Translations under genes and position numbers: made by a program
The notes under the pieces: model-generated
Database searches by the model: none
What the model saw: the letters and a program-made list of their open reading frames with translations, nothing else
What the model was told of the DNA's origin: nothing
Assembly: GCA_030844895.1 (NCBI GenBank)
Contig: CM061226.1
Coordinates: forward strand, 42,912,238 to 42,976,237
Length of the DNA: 64,000 nt
Origin: Ambrosia x helenae
Taxonomy: Eukaryota; Streptophyta; Magnoliopsida; Asterales; Asteraceae
Reading direction: 5' to 3'
Shown: positions 42,726-56,200 of the stretch, one piece after another
Layout: each line of letters begins with the position of its first letter
Position numbering within the stretch: position 1 is the first letter of the stretch

Positions 42726-45298
42726 TGTAACACCCCAACCGATGGCGGAAACATCGAGGTGTCACGTAGTGACGATTGTTCAACAGCTCATGGACTAAAG
42801 TGTAAATTTGAATACATTGATTAAATAATTTATTACATTGAAATGAAATACAACGATTCTAACTGTCAACTAAATTGAAATACAATGAATCAAAATCTAA
42901 ATATAAATCCGAAAGCTTAAAGGATGCATCTCAAAACAACCTGAAACATGTACAAAATAATTTGGTCAATACAAAAATTGTATTGGTGAGCATACCCTGT
43001 TTAAATATATATAGTAGAAAAGTGTTTAGCAATTCATGTGCGGTACCATTTGCAATTATGTAATAAGTAATATCCGTTCAAAACCAAACCTGAGAAGAAT
43101 GACTAACACATGACTAACCAACTGAATAATGAATTAACAAGACAATGACTAAGATTCTCAACAGAGTCTCAAGGGGGTATACCATAGTACTATTCATTGA
43201 AAAGCTAGGCCGCCCAGCGGTTAATGATTTTGACAAGCCATAGACACACCAATTAACGTAAAGCAAACACACATGAGAATTGCATTAAGTATAAGAAATT
43301 GAAACTTGATTAATATATAGGTACATGAGTCACCCCAAAGTAGTAAAACAGTAAAAAGGGGAAAGATATACTCACAGTTTGCGAAAGTGATCAAAATCCA
43401 ACTTAAGCGATCGTGAGCTAAGTAATGGGAATTCGAGGAATTCAACCTATAATGTATAAGAATACTAATAAGGAAATGTCTAAGAGTCTAAAGTATCTAG
43501 GGTCTAAGGCATTAGGGTTTGCTAAATCGATTTGGGGAATTAAAGTTTTTATGATAAATCGCGTTAATGTAAAAGTTGTACGTCAAAAATAATATATAAA
43601 AGTTTGTAAATGCTGTTTAGGTAATATAATTATTCCCAATTGAATATTTAGGTAAACATATGTTTTGACTAATTAAGACAAAATAATATAGTTAATTACT
43701 TAAATTAATTATTGTAAACAGTAATCATAAATATTGAAATAATTGGCTAGGAGTTACACATCGATCCAACAAATGCTAATAAAGACATTCAACCATAAGA
43801 GTATTTCTATTTTATAAAAAAAATATTTATAAAATAGATGTTTAAATTGTACAAATAAATAAATGTTTTATTATGTCTAATTAAACATAATAAGACTAAT
43901 AATACAAGACACAATCCAAAAATACTATTTTCATAGAAAATGGATACTTTCTGATGTAAAGTAATGAAAATAATTTTCCCATAATTTTTATAAACTTATT
44001 TATATTTAAAACTGATTTAATGGTATTAAATCATGTTTAAATGATTAAAAATAGGAAAATCAATACAAATAAATGTTTTCTGAGCCAATAATTTTTATTT
44101 CAGTTCTTAATGATTAGAAATAATTTATGACAAATTTTCATATTAAAATAATTAAATTTCAATTTTATATGATTTAAATATCATTAAAACCACATAAAAT
44201 CAAAATAAAACACAAAACACTATTAAAGGTAAAAGTTTCTATGAAAACTCAATCTACTTAATTAAAAAGGCTCACAATAAATTTTATAGAGTTTTTGTGA
44301 CCAAAACCTATTTAACATGAATATTATTTGTTTTAAAACTAATTTAACAAATAAAATGAGATTACACATATAACCGTATCAAAATAGAGGAAAAATGACA
44401 TGAAAATTATTCTAACATAATGAAATATGTTTCTACCAATTTTTGTGTTAAAATACATTTAATACGATTTTATATGAATTAAACATGATTAAAGCATCAT
44501 AAAAATAATTAAAAATACTAAACAGCCTCAATAAATTCCGAAATAATTTCTAAAACTTCTAATCAGTTATAGGAGCAAGTCTACCAAGTTTCATAATTTT
44601 TGTATAAGAAATGAGTGAGTTATGAATTTATAAAGTTCTATAAACTTTTAAATCAAAATCCCCAAATAATCTAGAACACCCTAAACCATAGATTATCCAA
44701 TTGAAACCCTTAGACACTATAATTAACAAACTAAATAGAGGGCTATTGATCTATAAATATGAATAATGTATCATGCAAAAATAATCGGAAAAACTCACAA
44801 CGTAGCTACTACAATTTGTAGAAATAAAACCGAAATAGAACCCAAGATTAAGCTTCCAAATTCGTCAGAAAACAAGAACTAATGGATTATGCTTGGACCT
44901 TAAACGCGTAGGATAACTACTAATCTTGTTCAGAAATTTGGGAACTCAAAGAAGAAATATAGATGCAAATAGAAATTGGTGAAATCCGCGACAGGAATAT
45001 AGTGAACAAATGATTTTTTTTTCCAATATAATGCCCCATGTGTGTCTATATATATATTTCAAATGATCAAGGTTAATAAATGGAATTTATGGTGACATAA
45101 AAACAATTTCAAACAAACATAAGTATCAATAAAAAAAATGTTGTTTCAATATATAAATGCTCATAATTATTACTAATAAAAACTTGTTAAACATGTTGAA
45201 CCCGATTTGAGTAGTGTAGGAAAATAATACATAAGGTTGGCATGTTGACTTTGTTTGTTTCATAAACCGTTGAGTTTATAAAAAAAAATCCATTTATT
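42726..45298 (-). repeat. Element X, 5' LTR, first part
   Basis: Matches 26929 onward to the point where W begins. The remaining 215 bp are at 63375-63589. Total 2788 bp against 2786 bp for the other LTR. Confidence 0.92.
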
Positions 45299-46687
<1,389 letters not shown>

Positions 46688-48233
46688 CATTCCCACACTT
46701 ACCTTTGATTGTCCCCAATCAAACCATCTCAAAACACGACTCACCTACTTAACAAATCACCTCCAATTCCTTCACCTATCGATTTTCCAAGGTCCCCAAT
46801 CATACCCGTCCCATAGACTTACACAATCGAGATTGACAATCTGGCGAGCAAGTGTTGCGCAATTTTAAAACAAGACTTGCCTATCCAAAAGTAACATGCT
46901 TATTATCATCTACATATGCTACACACCCCTCACAATGTTCGCTCCTCTCGATTTAATATCTGGACTAGCGTATAATGTGCTAGTATATAACACTCATAAA
47001 ACCAAGAATGCGACTTCGTTATCATAGGTTTGTATAACAATCACACATAAGCTATAAACCGTGCACATATCAAAAGGACTTACGGGTTTTGGGCTTCGGG
47101 TAAAGGTAGGATAGATTTGGTTCACAAATGGTTCAAAACAACGGTTTTAACATAATTGTTTGACATCCTTATTCACAAGTCACACAAACATACTAACACA
47201 CAAACTTGGGCAAAATCGACCCATAACAATAACTTCTATTTTTTTTTTCATATATATATATTTTTTCTTTTTCTCTTTTTTTTTTCTTTTTTTTTCTCTT
47301 TTTTTTTATCTCTTTATTTAGTAACTCAAACAATAAGCATTACGAACAAATTGGATGTCAATATTTTTATTCAACAAGGTAAACGGGTCAATTTGGGTGA
47401 TCATGTAGGTTTAACAATTGAAAGGTTTAGGCTCAACATGGTTTACTAATGGTAATGTTTAACAAACGGGTCAACACAGACAACACAAGGGTATCAACAA
47501 ACGAGTGGGTTCCTACATTGCCTTTCTCATCTATGTGCACATTTTGCCTAAAGCTTTAGCATGTATCGAATTATACAAATTCTGCAACTAAGAAGCATTT
47601 GGCCTACTCTCATGAAACGAAACATTTATATCACTAAATATCTAGTAGGCTCAAAGTCTCACAATGTAGGGAAATGGGCTGCCGACATGTAGCATATGCA
47701 AGTCCTATAAACATGTTACCCCTAGCTAGGCATCTCTTTTCATTTCCTCTAAAAACGCTCACCAGAAATACTCTCATGAAACTTAAAGGGACAACCATGA
47801 TTGGGGATCTCGTACTTTCATGTTTGGCAAAAGACTCTTTAGTGATTGAAAATTTGGCTTTTGTGTCTGATTAAGCAGAAAAAGGGACAAATTTTGCAAG
47901 AATTTATTTTTCATTAAAAATTTTCAAAAATTTCCAAAATTTCACATTTTTCTTGCTACGGTAATTAACTTCGCCTTACTTCCCTCGGGTCTCCCATCCC
48001 CACACTTGGGATACATTGTCCCCAATGTATGGTGTTTAATGCTTTTCAAAACCTCTCTCACTCAACATGCTCAAGTTTCAATGTTACCAACCCAGGTGGA
48101 CTAACATCCCAAAACACATAAATAAAAAAAAACACTAAAAAGAAAATGCAAATAATAACATAAAAACTCCGGGCTGCCTCCCGGTAACGCTAAGTTTATG
48201 AGTCTTCAGCCAGACTTGTACCTGATATAGCTT
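46688..48233 (-). other. Element W 3' non-coding region
   Basis: PPT on the minus strand, AAGTGTGGGAATG, at 46688-46700. The rest has no gene. At 48169-48184 is a CCGGG.../CCCGG hairpin just after the protease; minus strand CGGGAGGCAGCCCGG resembles the sequence common after coding regions in Athila elements. Confidence 0.65.
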
Positions 48234-48856
48234 TTATGGTGGTCGAACGGGATGCTTGCCTCCCTCAGCTTCCAAGCACATATTCTGCTTGTACTCATGT
48301 GGGTCATAACTTCTGTTCAGCATTGAATCCTCTTTTGTTGACCCGTTATTTTCTTGTTCCAATTCAGGCGGTTTCTTAGCCTTCTTCTTCTTCTTCTTTG
48401 GCTTCTCACCAATCTCTGCCATCCTGTCAACCATACAACACACCTCCTCGGTTTTTGGGTCAGTAACAGTTGAAAACACATTTAAACTCAATTTCTTATC
48501 CCCAAAACTCATACTTACCATTCCATCAGCACAGTTGATTACTGCATGAGCAGTTGCTAAAAACGGTCTACCAAGAATAACTGTGTGTGGTGTACTCTTA
48601 ACATTTTTCTCACAATCTAGCACCAAGAAATCCACCGGGTAGTAACAGTCTTCCACCTTAACTATCACATCAGTTAACATTCCCCTGGGACGTATGGGTT
48701 TTTGATTAGCCAACACCACTGTGGTGTCAACTTTTTGTAATAGACCAAATTCATGTTGATCATACATACTTCCCGGAAGAATGCTAACACAAGCTCCATG
48801 ATCTAGAAGTGCCCGGTCAACCTTAAGCTCCCCTATTTGTATTGAAATAAGGGGCG
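48234..48856 (-). pseudogene. Element W retropepsin-like protease domain
   Basis: Minus-strand frame with IQIGELKVDRALLDHGACVS, GRPFLATAHAVINC and MVSMSFGDKKL, typical of Athila/Ogre proteases, followed by a Lys-rich tail. The active site reads D-H-G rather than D-S/T-G. The frame overlaps the end of gag in another phase, so a frameshift or ribosomal shift separates them. No RT follows. Confidence 0.75.
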
Positions 48857-50071
48857 CTCCGGATCTTGGCGCTTGGGTGGAACTGTACCCGATAACGCGG
48901 CACGCACATGCGCTGGTAAGACAAACTGTTTTGGCAGCTTGTTGTGCCGATTTTGGGTGCTTAATTCTTTTAAATTTTCAGCATGTTCCCGTTTACTTAA
49001 AGCCCTTATTTTTTCTGGTGCTAATAAGGCCGAAGGGAATGGTGCAATTTTTACTTTCCCACACTTATCCTTGGCCGCATCCACATTTTCCTCAAAAAAC
49101 TTTTCACAAAACCTTTTTTTCAAATTTTTAACTTTAATGTTTGATTGTGAAAACGTTTCCTGCTCATCTTCAGAATTGGAGAGAATACTTACCGCGTTGA
49201 TGTGCACATTCTTCGTGGTTGACGCCTGATGTGCTGGATTCACTGCAGTGGTGCTAGGCAACTTACCTGGATCTCGACGCATGGTGGACATCTCTTCAGC
49301 AATTTGGCCAACTTGCTTTGCCAAGGCCTTGTACTCCTTGTCTCTGATTTCGTTGTCCTTCCTAATCTCCTTCATGAAATCGCCCGTTGACTTCATGAAT
49401 TCTCCTGTTGACTTCATAAACTCAGTCAACATATCCTTCACTGATACATCCTGCCCCGAGGATCCACCCTGTTGATTGCCTTGACTTCTCCAGTTTCCTT
49501 GAGAACTCCCTTGATTGCTTCCAGATCCTTGCTGGTAGTTTCTTTGATTGTTGTAGTTCCCTTGGCCTGAATATCCTCTCTGATTGTTTTGATTAGGTAC
49601 CTGTGATGGAGGATTCAACTGGTTAGAAGTATTACTGTAACTAAAATTAGGGTGATTTCGCAAACCTGGGTGATATGAATTAGAATTCATATCATATGGC
49701 TTTCGCTGTCCATAAAGTTGATTTACTTCTTCAGATTTCCCTTGTTGAGTAGGACAATCAACATCCATGTGTCCCAGATCATCACAAATGGAGCAAACTG
49801 TAAAAGAATTAGCTGCCTTTGCTCCATCACTCCTTCCTGCGCCTCTACCAGCTGTCAACTGTGCAATCTGTCGCTCTAAGCTTCCTATTCTCTTTTCAGC
49901 TTCTACATCAACACCCTTAGCTGCACCTGTTCGGCTTCTTCTACTAGCACGAGCCTGTCTCTTTGATGTCACTGCCAACCTCTCCATGTACTCCCAATCC
50001 ACATCCTCATGATTAGTCAAAAAGGTACCATTACTATTGGCATTCAAATCTCTAACATCCTCGGGTAATAA
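48833..50071 (-). CDS. gag: Element W gag, 3' portion
   Basis: Continues gag from LPEDVRDLN after the Z insertion. Contains a CX2CX4HX4C knuckle (CSICDDLGHMDVDC, about 49750-49795), a Gln/Asn/Gly-rich region and a Lys-rich end closing with stop at 48833. The codons beyond 50071 belong to Z's LTR. Rejoined with 60556-61817, the junction reads DGLLPEDVR in frame with one TSD removed. Confidence 0.85.
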   Translation of the reverse strand, partial: LLPEDVRDLNANSNGTFLTNHEDVDWEYMERLAVTSKRQARASRRSRTGAAKGVDVEAEKRIGSLERQIAQLTAGRGAGRSDGAKAANSFTVCSICDDLGHMDVDCPTQQGKSEEVNQLYGQRKPYDMNSNSYHPGLRNHPNFSYSNTSNQLNPPSQVPNQNNQRGYSGQGNYNNQRNYQQGSGSNQGSSQGNWRSQGNQQGGSSGQDVSVKDMLTEFMKSTGEFMKSTGDFMKEIRKDNEIRDKEYKALAKQVGQIAEEMSTMRRDPGKLPSTTAVNPAHQASTTKNVHINAVSILSNSEDEQETFSQSNIKVKNLKKRFCEKFFEENVDAAKDKCGKVKIAPFPSALLAPEKIRALSKREHAENLKELSTQNRHNKLPKQFVLPAHVRAALSGTVPPKRQDPERPLFQYK

Positions 50072-50459
50072 TGTGACACCTGGCAAAATCGGGTTAACAA
50101 CGTTGTCTAGATGAAAGTCTACCTTAGCGAGTCACGCGTATATTGTACTTAACTGGGTTAGTTAAGTCGGGTTATGGTTCGGGAACTATTGGTTAGTCTA
50201 GAAGATCATTGGATGTTGGTCTAGAGGTTCGGTAGATGTCAGTCCTTAACCAAGTGTACAAACGGTGACGATTTGTAGGATCGTCAGGACATACGGAACG
50301 TACGAGTCTCGAGTCCCGGGAATTGGTGAACGAGTGTAAATATGTGTATTTACTTGTGTTATGTGTTTACAATCATTATGTGACTTGTCGGTACATGAAT
50401 ATGCATTAACATATGTTAAAACGGGGTTTAACGCGCAAAACACACCTTCTGTGGGGCTA

Positions 50460-50634
50460 TAGGCGATTAGGCTGTTGGGGATAGCCTAATCGCATGCTGT
50501 TGGGGCGAGTAGGCAGATGCCTACAGGCGAGTAGGGCTACTCGCATGAATAGTCATGCGATTAGGCACCCTACTCGCGTATAAACCTGCACAATCGCATG
50601 GAACGGGCTGGACGACTAGAAACGCCTATAAATA
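50460..50634 (+). promoter_or_regulatory. Z LTR promoter: box array and TATA box
   Basis: Direct and inverted boxes GGCGATTAGGC, GCCTAATCGCATG, GGCGAGTAGG and CTACTCGCATG stand upstream of TATAAATA, at the position held by GGGCGAATGTG boxes in element Y. The 3' LTR copy is at 58364-58538. Confidence 0.7.
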
Positions 50635-51249
50635 CAACACTTAACCTCCTAAACTCAATTAGACAAACCCTAGTCGTCCCATAACCGCCCCAAACACTTA
50701 AACAACCTCTGGAAGGCGATTTTGATCGAAAACACAAGGTTTCAAGGTCTAATCATCATCCTTTTGCAATCCCAAGGTTTAATTCTCATCCATAATACTT
50801 TGTAAACGTTTTTTTATTTAATCCCTAATGGTCCAGACCTGTTCATAAACGAAAAAGCTTTCTGAAAATCGTCAATAAGAGTTATTAATCGGATTATAAT
50901 TAATAAACATGCGTTATGGGTATGTATGATTAGAAAGATAGGATTTTTATGAATCTTGGTGATGTTTTGATGTGTAATCATGCTAGGTCAGAATTAATAT
51001 TGTTAGTATGATGATAGAGATCTCAGTAATTGAATAATAAGGTTATGATTTCATGCGTTAATTGAATGTTGCATGCTATGTGTATGTGTTTGGATTGCTA
51101 TGATTGCATGCAGGACTGATTTTACGAGGATGAACGAAGGGTTTTGGGTTAAACAGGTTTGGGATAGTGTTTGGAATGATATTGGGTAGTTACACACGCT
51201 CTGGATCTGATTTGGAGCGTTAAACGCGCGAAAAACCGGAACAGCAAGG

Positions 51250-51505
51250 TTACAGGCGAGTAGCCTTGCTAATCACCTGTGCTAGGGGCGAATAGGCCCT
51301 ACTCGCATGACATTACAGGCGAGTAGGCCCTACTCGCATAAACATACAGGCGAGTAGCCCACTCGCATAACAACAAGGGCGATTAGCCCAATCGCCTGAC
51401 AACAGGGGCGATTAGCCCCTAATCGCGTGCCGTAAGGGGCGATTAGCCCTAATCACGTGACATTTCATGCGATTAGCCTCCCTAATCGCGTGTACTGCTG
51501 CTGTA
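51250..51505 (+). promoter_or_regulatory. Second box array of the Z LTR
   Basis: Seven or so units pairing a direct GGCGAGTAGCC or GGCGATTAGCC with its inverse (CTACTCGCATG, CTAATCGCGTG) make a row of short hairpins. It lies about 620 bp after the TATA box. The 3' LTR copy is at 59155-59400. Confidence 0.75.
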
Positions 51506-52653
51506 AGTGTATATTAGCATACCGAGACCTGATTTGACATGTAGTAACATGCTAGGAACCCCGTAACATATCTAGTAACTTGGTAACATATATTTAGATG
51601 TATTTCGGTGATACGTGAACTATGTGCTAAGACTTGTTGTGCGTAAACGTATGTTAAGTATACTTACGTTATTGGATGTTTTGGAGCGTAAACATAACAC
51701 GGGGAGTCTCGGGTCACCAATGGGATGTCGAGTCTTGTACTTTGGGTCAGTTAAACAGTCACGGTATTTTTAAACGAACTTGGTTATGGTCTGGACATCT
51801 AGGGACTAATTAACCTGCGGGTTATTAGTCTAAGTACTTGTAACTGTCGTATGTTAGGTCGCCACTGTACGGGACTAACATAGCAGCTGAGTTTACTCGG
51901 GATTAGGAGTAAAGCAACTTAAGGTGAGTTTACGGCCCCTCTTTTAAACTGGTTTCATATTTTCGGGGGAGAAAACATGTGTTAAAACGATTATTCGGTA
52001 ACTACTGTCATACTATGGGTTTCTCTTGTGTACTACACGATCTTTGGAAGTCCCGGGGGGAACCATGAATGTGCGGGTTTGCACAACGGGGAAATGTGAA
52101 TAGCGCTATTGGGAGTGACCAACCCCGCTCGTCGGCTTGGAGGGCCGGGCGAGTGCATATTGTCTCAAACAGGAACAACAGGAACATTTGGAACGATTCG
52201 GGCACAAAACTGGTATACGTGTTAGTAATGGTTTTCCAATCGTGGTAGTAACAAAACGTACGCCTAGCTAGCGTATACTGGTTTTCTATTTGTTATAGTA
52301 TGGACAGGTGAACTTGGTACTTGAACTGCAAACCTGTAAACTCACCAGCATTTTTGTGCTGACGTAAACTTTTACATGTTTTCTCAGGTCGCTAAGGTAG
52401 CACATGGAACTAGGGCGCACGCGTCTGCACGGCGTCTAGATAGAGTTGCATGATTTCATAAACATTGAACTTTGGTTATTTATGTTGAACTTTATTTTGA
52501 ATAAGCTTCCGCTGTAAACGGGATTTTAAAACTATGTTTTGGTATTGCATTAATTACATTTAGACTTGTTTATTGTGATCGTTGGTTTGGATCCTGGTTT
52601 GTCATGCGCCTCGCGGTAAAACTCCGCAAGTGGATTTTGAGGGTGTGACAGAT

Positions 52654-52665
52654 TGGTATCAGAGC
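52654..52665 (+). other. Element Z primer binding site (Met-tRNA type)
   Basis: TGGTATCAGAGC three bases after the LTR. Confidence 0.93.
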
Positions 52666-53206
52666 CAATGGTTATAGTGAACTAGGACTGCATGTAGAGT
52701 CTAGTCTATAGCCGAGTCGCACACACTAGACGATCACATGGTACTAAACGTTATAGTGGTTTACGTATGGTCTTGTCGGGGGTGTCTCTAAATCGTTGGT
52801 CTTTCTACGTTACATCATCCGTTCTATCTTAAGTTGGGTTACTTGTTTCTAGGCAGTGTGGTCTATTGGGGTAACTCGTGTGCTCTTGAGATCTGTCCAA
52901 GGCTCGGACATCTCCCTTTCGTATTCCAATAGAAACACTTGTCATGAACTACCGTAGTATTACGGTGTGTAGCTAAGAGTCTATGTTCGGTGATTTGAAC
53001 TTTGAACTAGGAGAACACTTGGAGGACCATGTAGAGCGTTTTATCATTTTGGGTGCACACAAAATCATAAAACGAAATGCATGGAAGCCCTAGTGAGCTT
53101 TGGGTTTGAAGGGATAGTCCTGGATTGGATCTGGCTTTAATCTTGTGAACATTTGTGGTTATCTTTAACTGCGAAACTAAATTTTCTCGTTCTTTCTGCC
53201 AGAGTC

Positions 53207-56200
53207 ATGTCTGGAGTGCGTGGAGGACGAGGAGGTGGACGCGGTGGTGGACGCGGTGGTGGTCGTGGTGGTGCTGGTGGTCGTGGTGGAGGTATTAACC
53301 TGTCACAGGCTGATCTGAATAACTTGCTCCAGGCTGCCTTTCAGTTAGGGCACAACGGTGGTGGTAAGTTGTTTTATCCATTTTCTTTGCCTCATTGGTG
53401 AGTCTTGTGTACGTTATTCGTAGTTTCTCATACGTTTCATTTCAGGTGGTCCTGTTGACCCACCCCCACCCATGTGCACCTATAAGATGTTCCGGGACTG
53501 CAAACCCCAGGAATTCTCTGGCACCGAGGGTGCGGTCAGTCTGCTTAGGTGGTTGGAGAAAGTGGAGTCGGTATTCCTGATGTGTAACTGTCTCCCAGAA
53601 GATCGGGTGAAGTATTCGGCTGCGTTATTTCAGGACGTGGCATTGACTTGGTGGAATGGTATTACCCAGAACATGGGTATTGGGGAGGCATATGCTATGC
53701 CATGGGAGAACTTTGTGCAGTTGCTGAAGCGGGAGTATTGCCCGAGAGAAGAGGTACAGAAGCTGGAACATGAGGTGTGGAACCTCAAGATGAATGGGTC
53801 GGAAATCGAGAAGTATACGGTTAGGAGGAATGAGTTGGCAGTGCTATGTCCCGATTTGCACGTGCCAGAGTATCGTAAGATTGAACATTATGTCTCAGGG
53901 TTAGTGCCGGAAATTGCAGGGTTAGTGGCTGCTGGGAATCATCCTACTTATGCGGAGGTAGTCCGATCTGCACATAGGATGACTAATTTAAAGGTGAATG
54001 AAGGGATTTTGCCGGCGAAAGGTTCGACTGCTAAGACTCCAGAGAACAATAAGCGCAAGTGGGAAAACGACGGGAAAGGGTCTGGGTCTGCACAGCAGGG
54101 TAAAAAAGTTTGATAATGGGGGTTCATCATCTTCGGGTAATAAGCAGGGTGGTTATGCAGGAAAACTGCCCAAATGCAACAAGTGTGGACGCCATCACCA
54201 AGGGAACTGCGACAGTAACCGTTGTCACCGCTGCCAGCGAACAGGCCACTATGCTAAAGATTGTCGGGTTACACTTCCATCGACTCAGGCTCCGACCAAC
54301 AGTTCTGCTCCGACTACTCAGGGTACTACAGGGAAACAAGGGTGCTACAACTGCGGTGACACTGGGCATTACAAGAAGGATTGCCCAAAGCTGAAACAGG
54401 GTGGAAACAACGGGAATGGTAACAACGGGGGCGGCGGCAGAAATGCACGTGCCTTCGTCATTGGAGCTGCTGAGGCTAGGCAGGACCCTGATACAGTCAC
54501 CGGTACGTTTCTTCTCAATAATCATTCTGTTAGCGTGTTATTTGATTCTGGTGCCGACAAGAGTTTTGTATCCATGGGTGTTAGTCGACTGCTAGATGTA
54601 GTATCTGTACCATTAGAGACCAAGTATATTATTGAGTTGGCTGACGGTAAAACGATTGAAGCTACTAGTGTTCTTCGGGAGTGTCAGTTAGAGTTGTCGG
54701 GTTTATCGTTCCCCATCGACCTTATGCCAGTACCTTTGGGTAGTTTCGACGTCGTGGTAGGAATGGATTGGTTATCTTTGTATCGCGCGGAGATCGTCTG
54801 TTACGATAAGATTATTCGGATTCCTCTCCCCGATGGAGAATTTCTTTCTGTATACGGTATCAAGGGTGGTGTTTCACTAAACATCATCTCTAGCATGAAA
54901 GCCCTTAAGTGTCTTCGAAAGGGTTATCCAGCCGTTTTGGCGCTTTTATCTGTTTCCGCCAGTGATGAGAAGAAGATTGACGACATTCCGGTGGTACGCG
55001 AGTTTTCTGATGTTTTTCCCGATGATTTATCTGGTCTTCCTCCTCATCGTCAAGTCGAGTTCGGTATTGATCTTGTACCAGGGGCTGCTCCTATTGCTCG
55101 GGCCCCCTATCGTCTTGCACCTCCCGAGATGCAGGAATTGTCTAGCCAGTTACAGGAACTCTTGGACAAGGGTTTCATCCGGCCAAGTTCTTCCCTTGGG
55201 AGCCCCGATTTTGTTTGTCAAGAAGAAGGATGGGAGTTTCCGATTGTATGTAGACTACAGAGAACTGAACAAATTGACCATCAAGAACCGTTATCCTCTT
55301 CCACGTATCGATGATCTATTCGACCAGCTTCAAGGTTCTAGTTATTATTCCAAGATCGACTTGAGATCCGGTTATCACCAGCTGCGCGTCAGGGAGGCTG
55401 ACGTTGCAAAGACTGCTTTTCGAACACGTTATGGCCATTTCGAATTCTTGGTCATGCCTTTCGGTCTCACGAACGCACCGACGGTTTTCATGGACTTGAT
55501 GAACCGCGTCTGTAAACCATATCTGGATAAGTTCGTCATTGTGTTTATTGATGACATTCTGATCTACTCCAAGAACGAGACCGAACACGGGGAACATCTG
55601 CGATTGGTTTTGGAACTTTTACAACGGGAGCAACTTTACGCCAAGTTCTCAAAGTGTGACTTTTGGTTACGCGAAGTTCAATTCCTAGGACACGTGGTTA
55701 ATGAACTAGGAATTCATGTCGATCCCGCTAAAATCGAAGCGATCAAGGACTGGGGAGCACCTAAGACGCCAACTGAGGTGCGGCAATTCCTAGGCCTTGC
55801 GGGCTATTACCGTCGTTTCATTCAGGGGTTCTCGAAGATTGCTCAACCCCTCACCACTCTCACTCAGAAGGATAGGAAGTTCGACTGGGGTGAATCACAA
55901 GAGTCAGCGTTTGAAGAACTGAAGTCTAAACTGTGTTCTGCTCCTATTCTGTCTTTACCTGAGGGTCCTGATGATTTTGTCGTTTACTGTGATGCTTCCA
56001 TTCATGGACTCGGTTGCGTGTTGATGCAACGCGAGAAAGTGATTGCGTATGCTTCTCGTCAACTCAAAGTGCACGAGAAGAACTACACAACTCATGACTT
56101 GGAGTTGGGTGCCGTGGTATTCGCGTTGAAAATTTGGAGACATTACTTGTACGGTACCAAATGCACCATCTACACCGATCACAAGAGTCTCCAACACATT

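Larger units (their letters stand above)
50072..52650 (+). repeat. Element Z, 5' LTR (2579 bp)
   Basis: TGTGACACCTGG...GGGTGTGACA. TATA box TATAAATA at 50627-50634. Arrays of GGCGA(T/G)TAGG-type boxes are at 50460-50605 and 51250-51505. The region near 52030-52160 is similar to Y's LTR, while the boxes differ. Confidence 0.94.

Noticed and set aside
51250..51505. CRISPR-like regular repeats
   Set aside because: Short alternating direct and inverted boxes with irregular spacing inside a plant LTR; no cas genes and wrong organism type.
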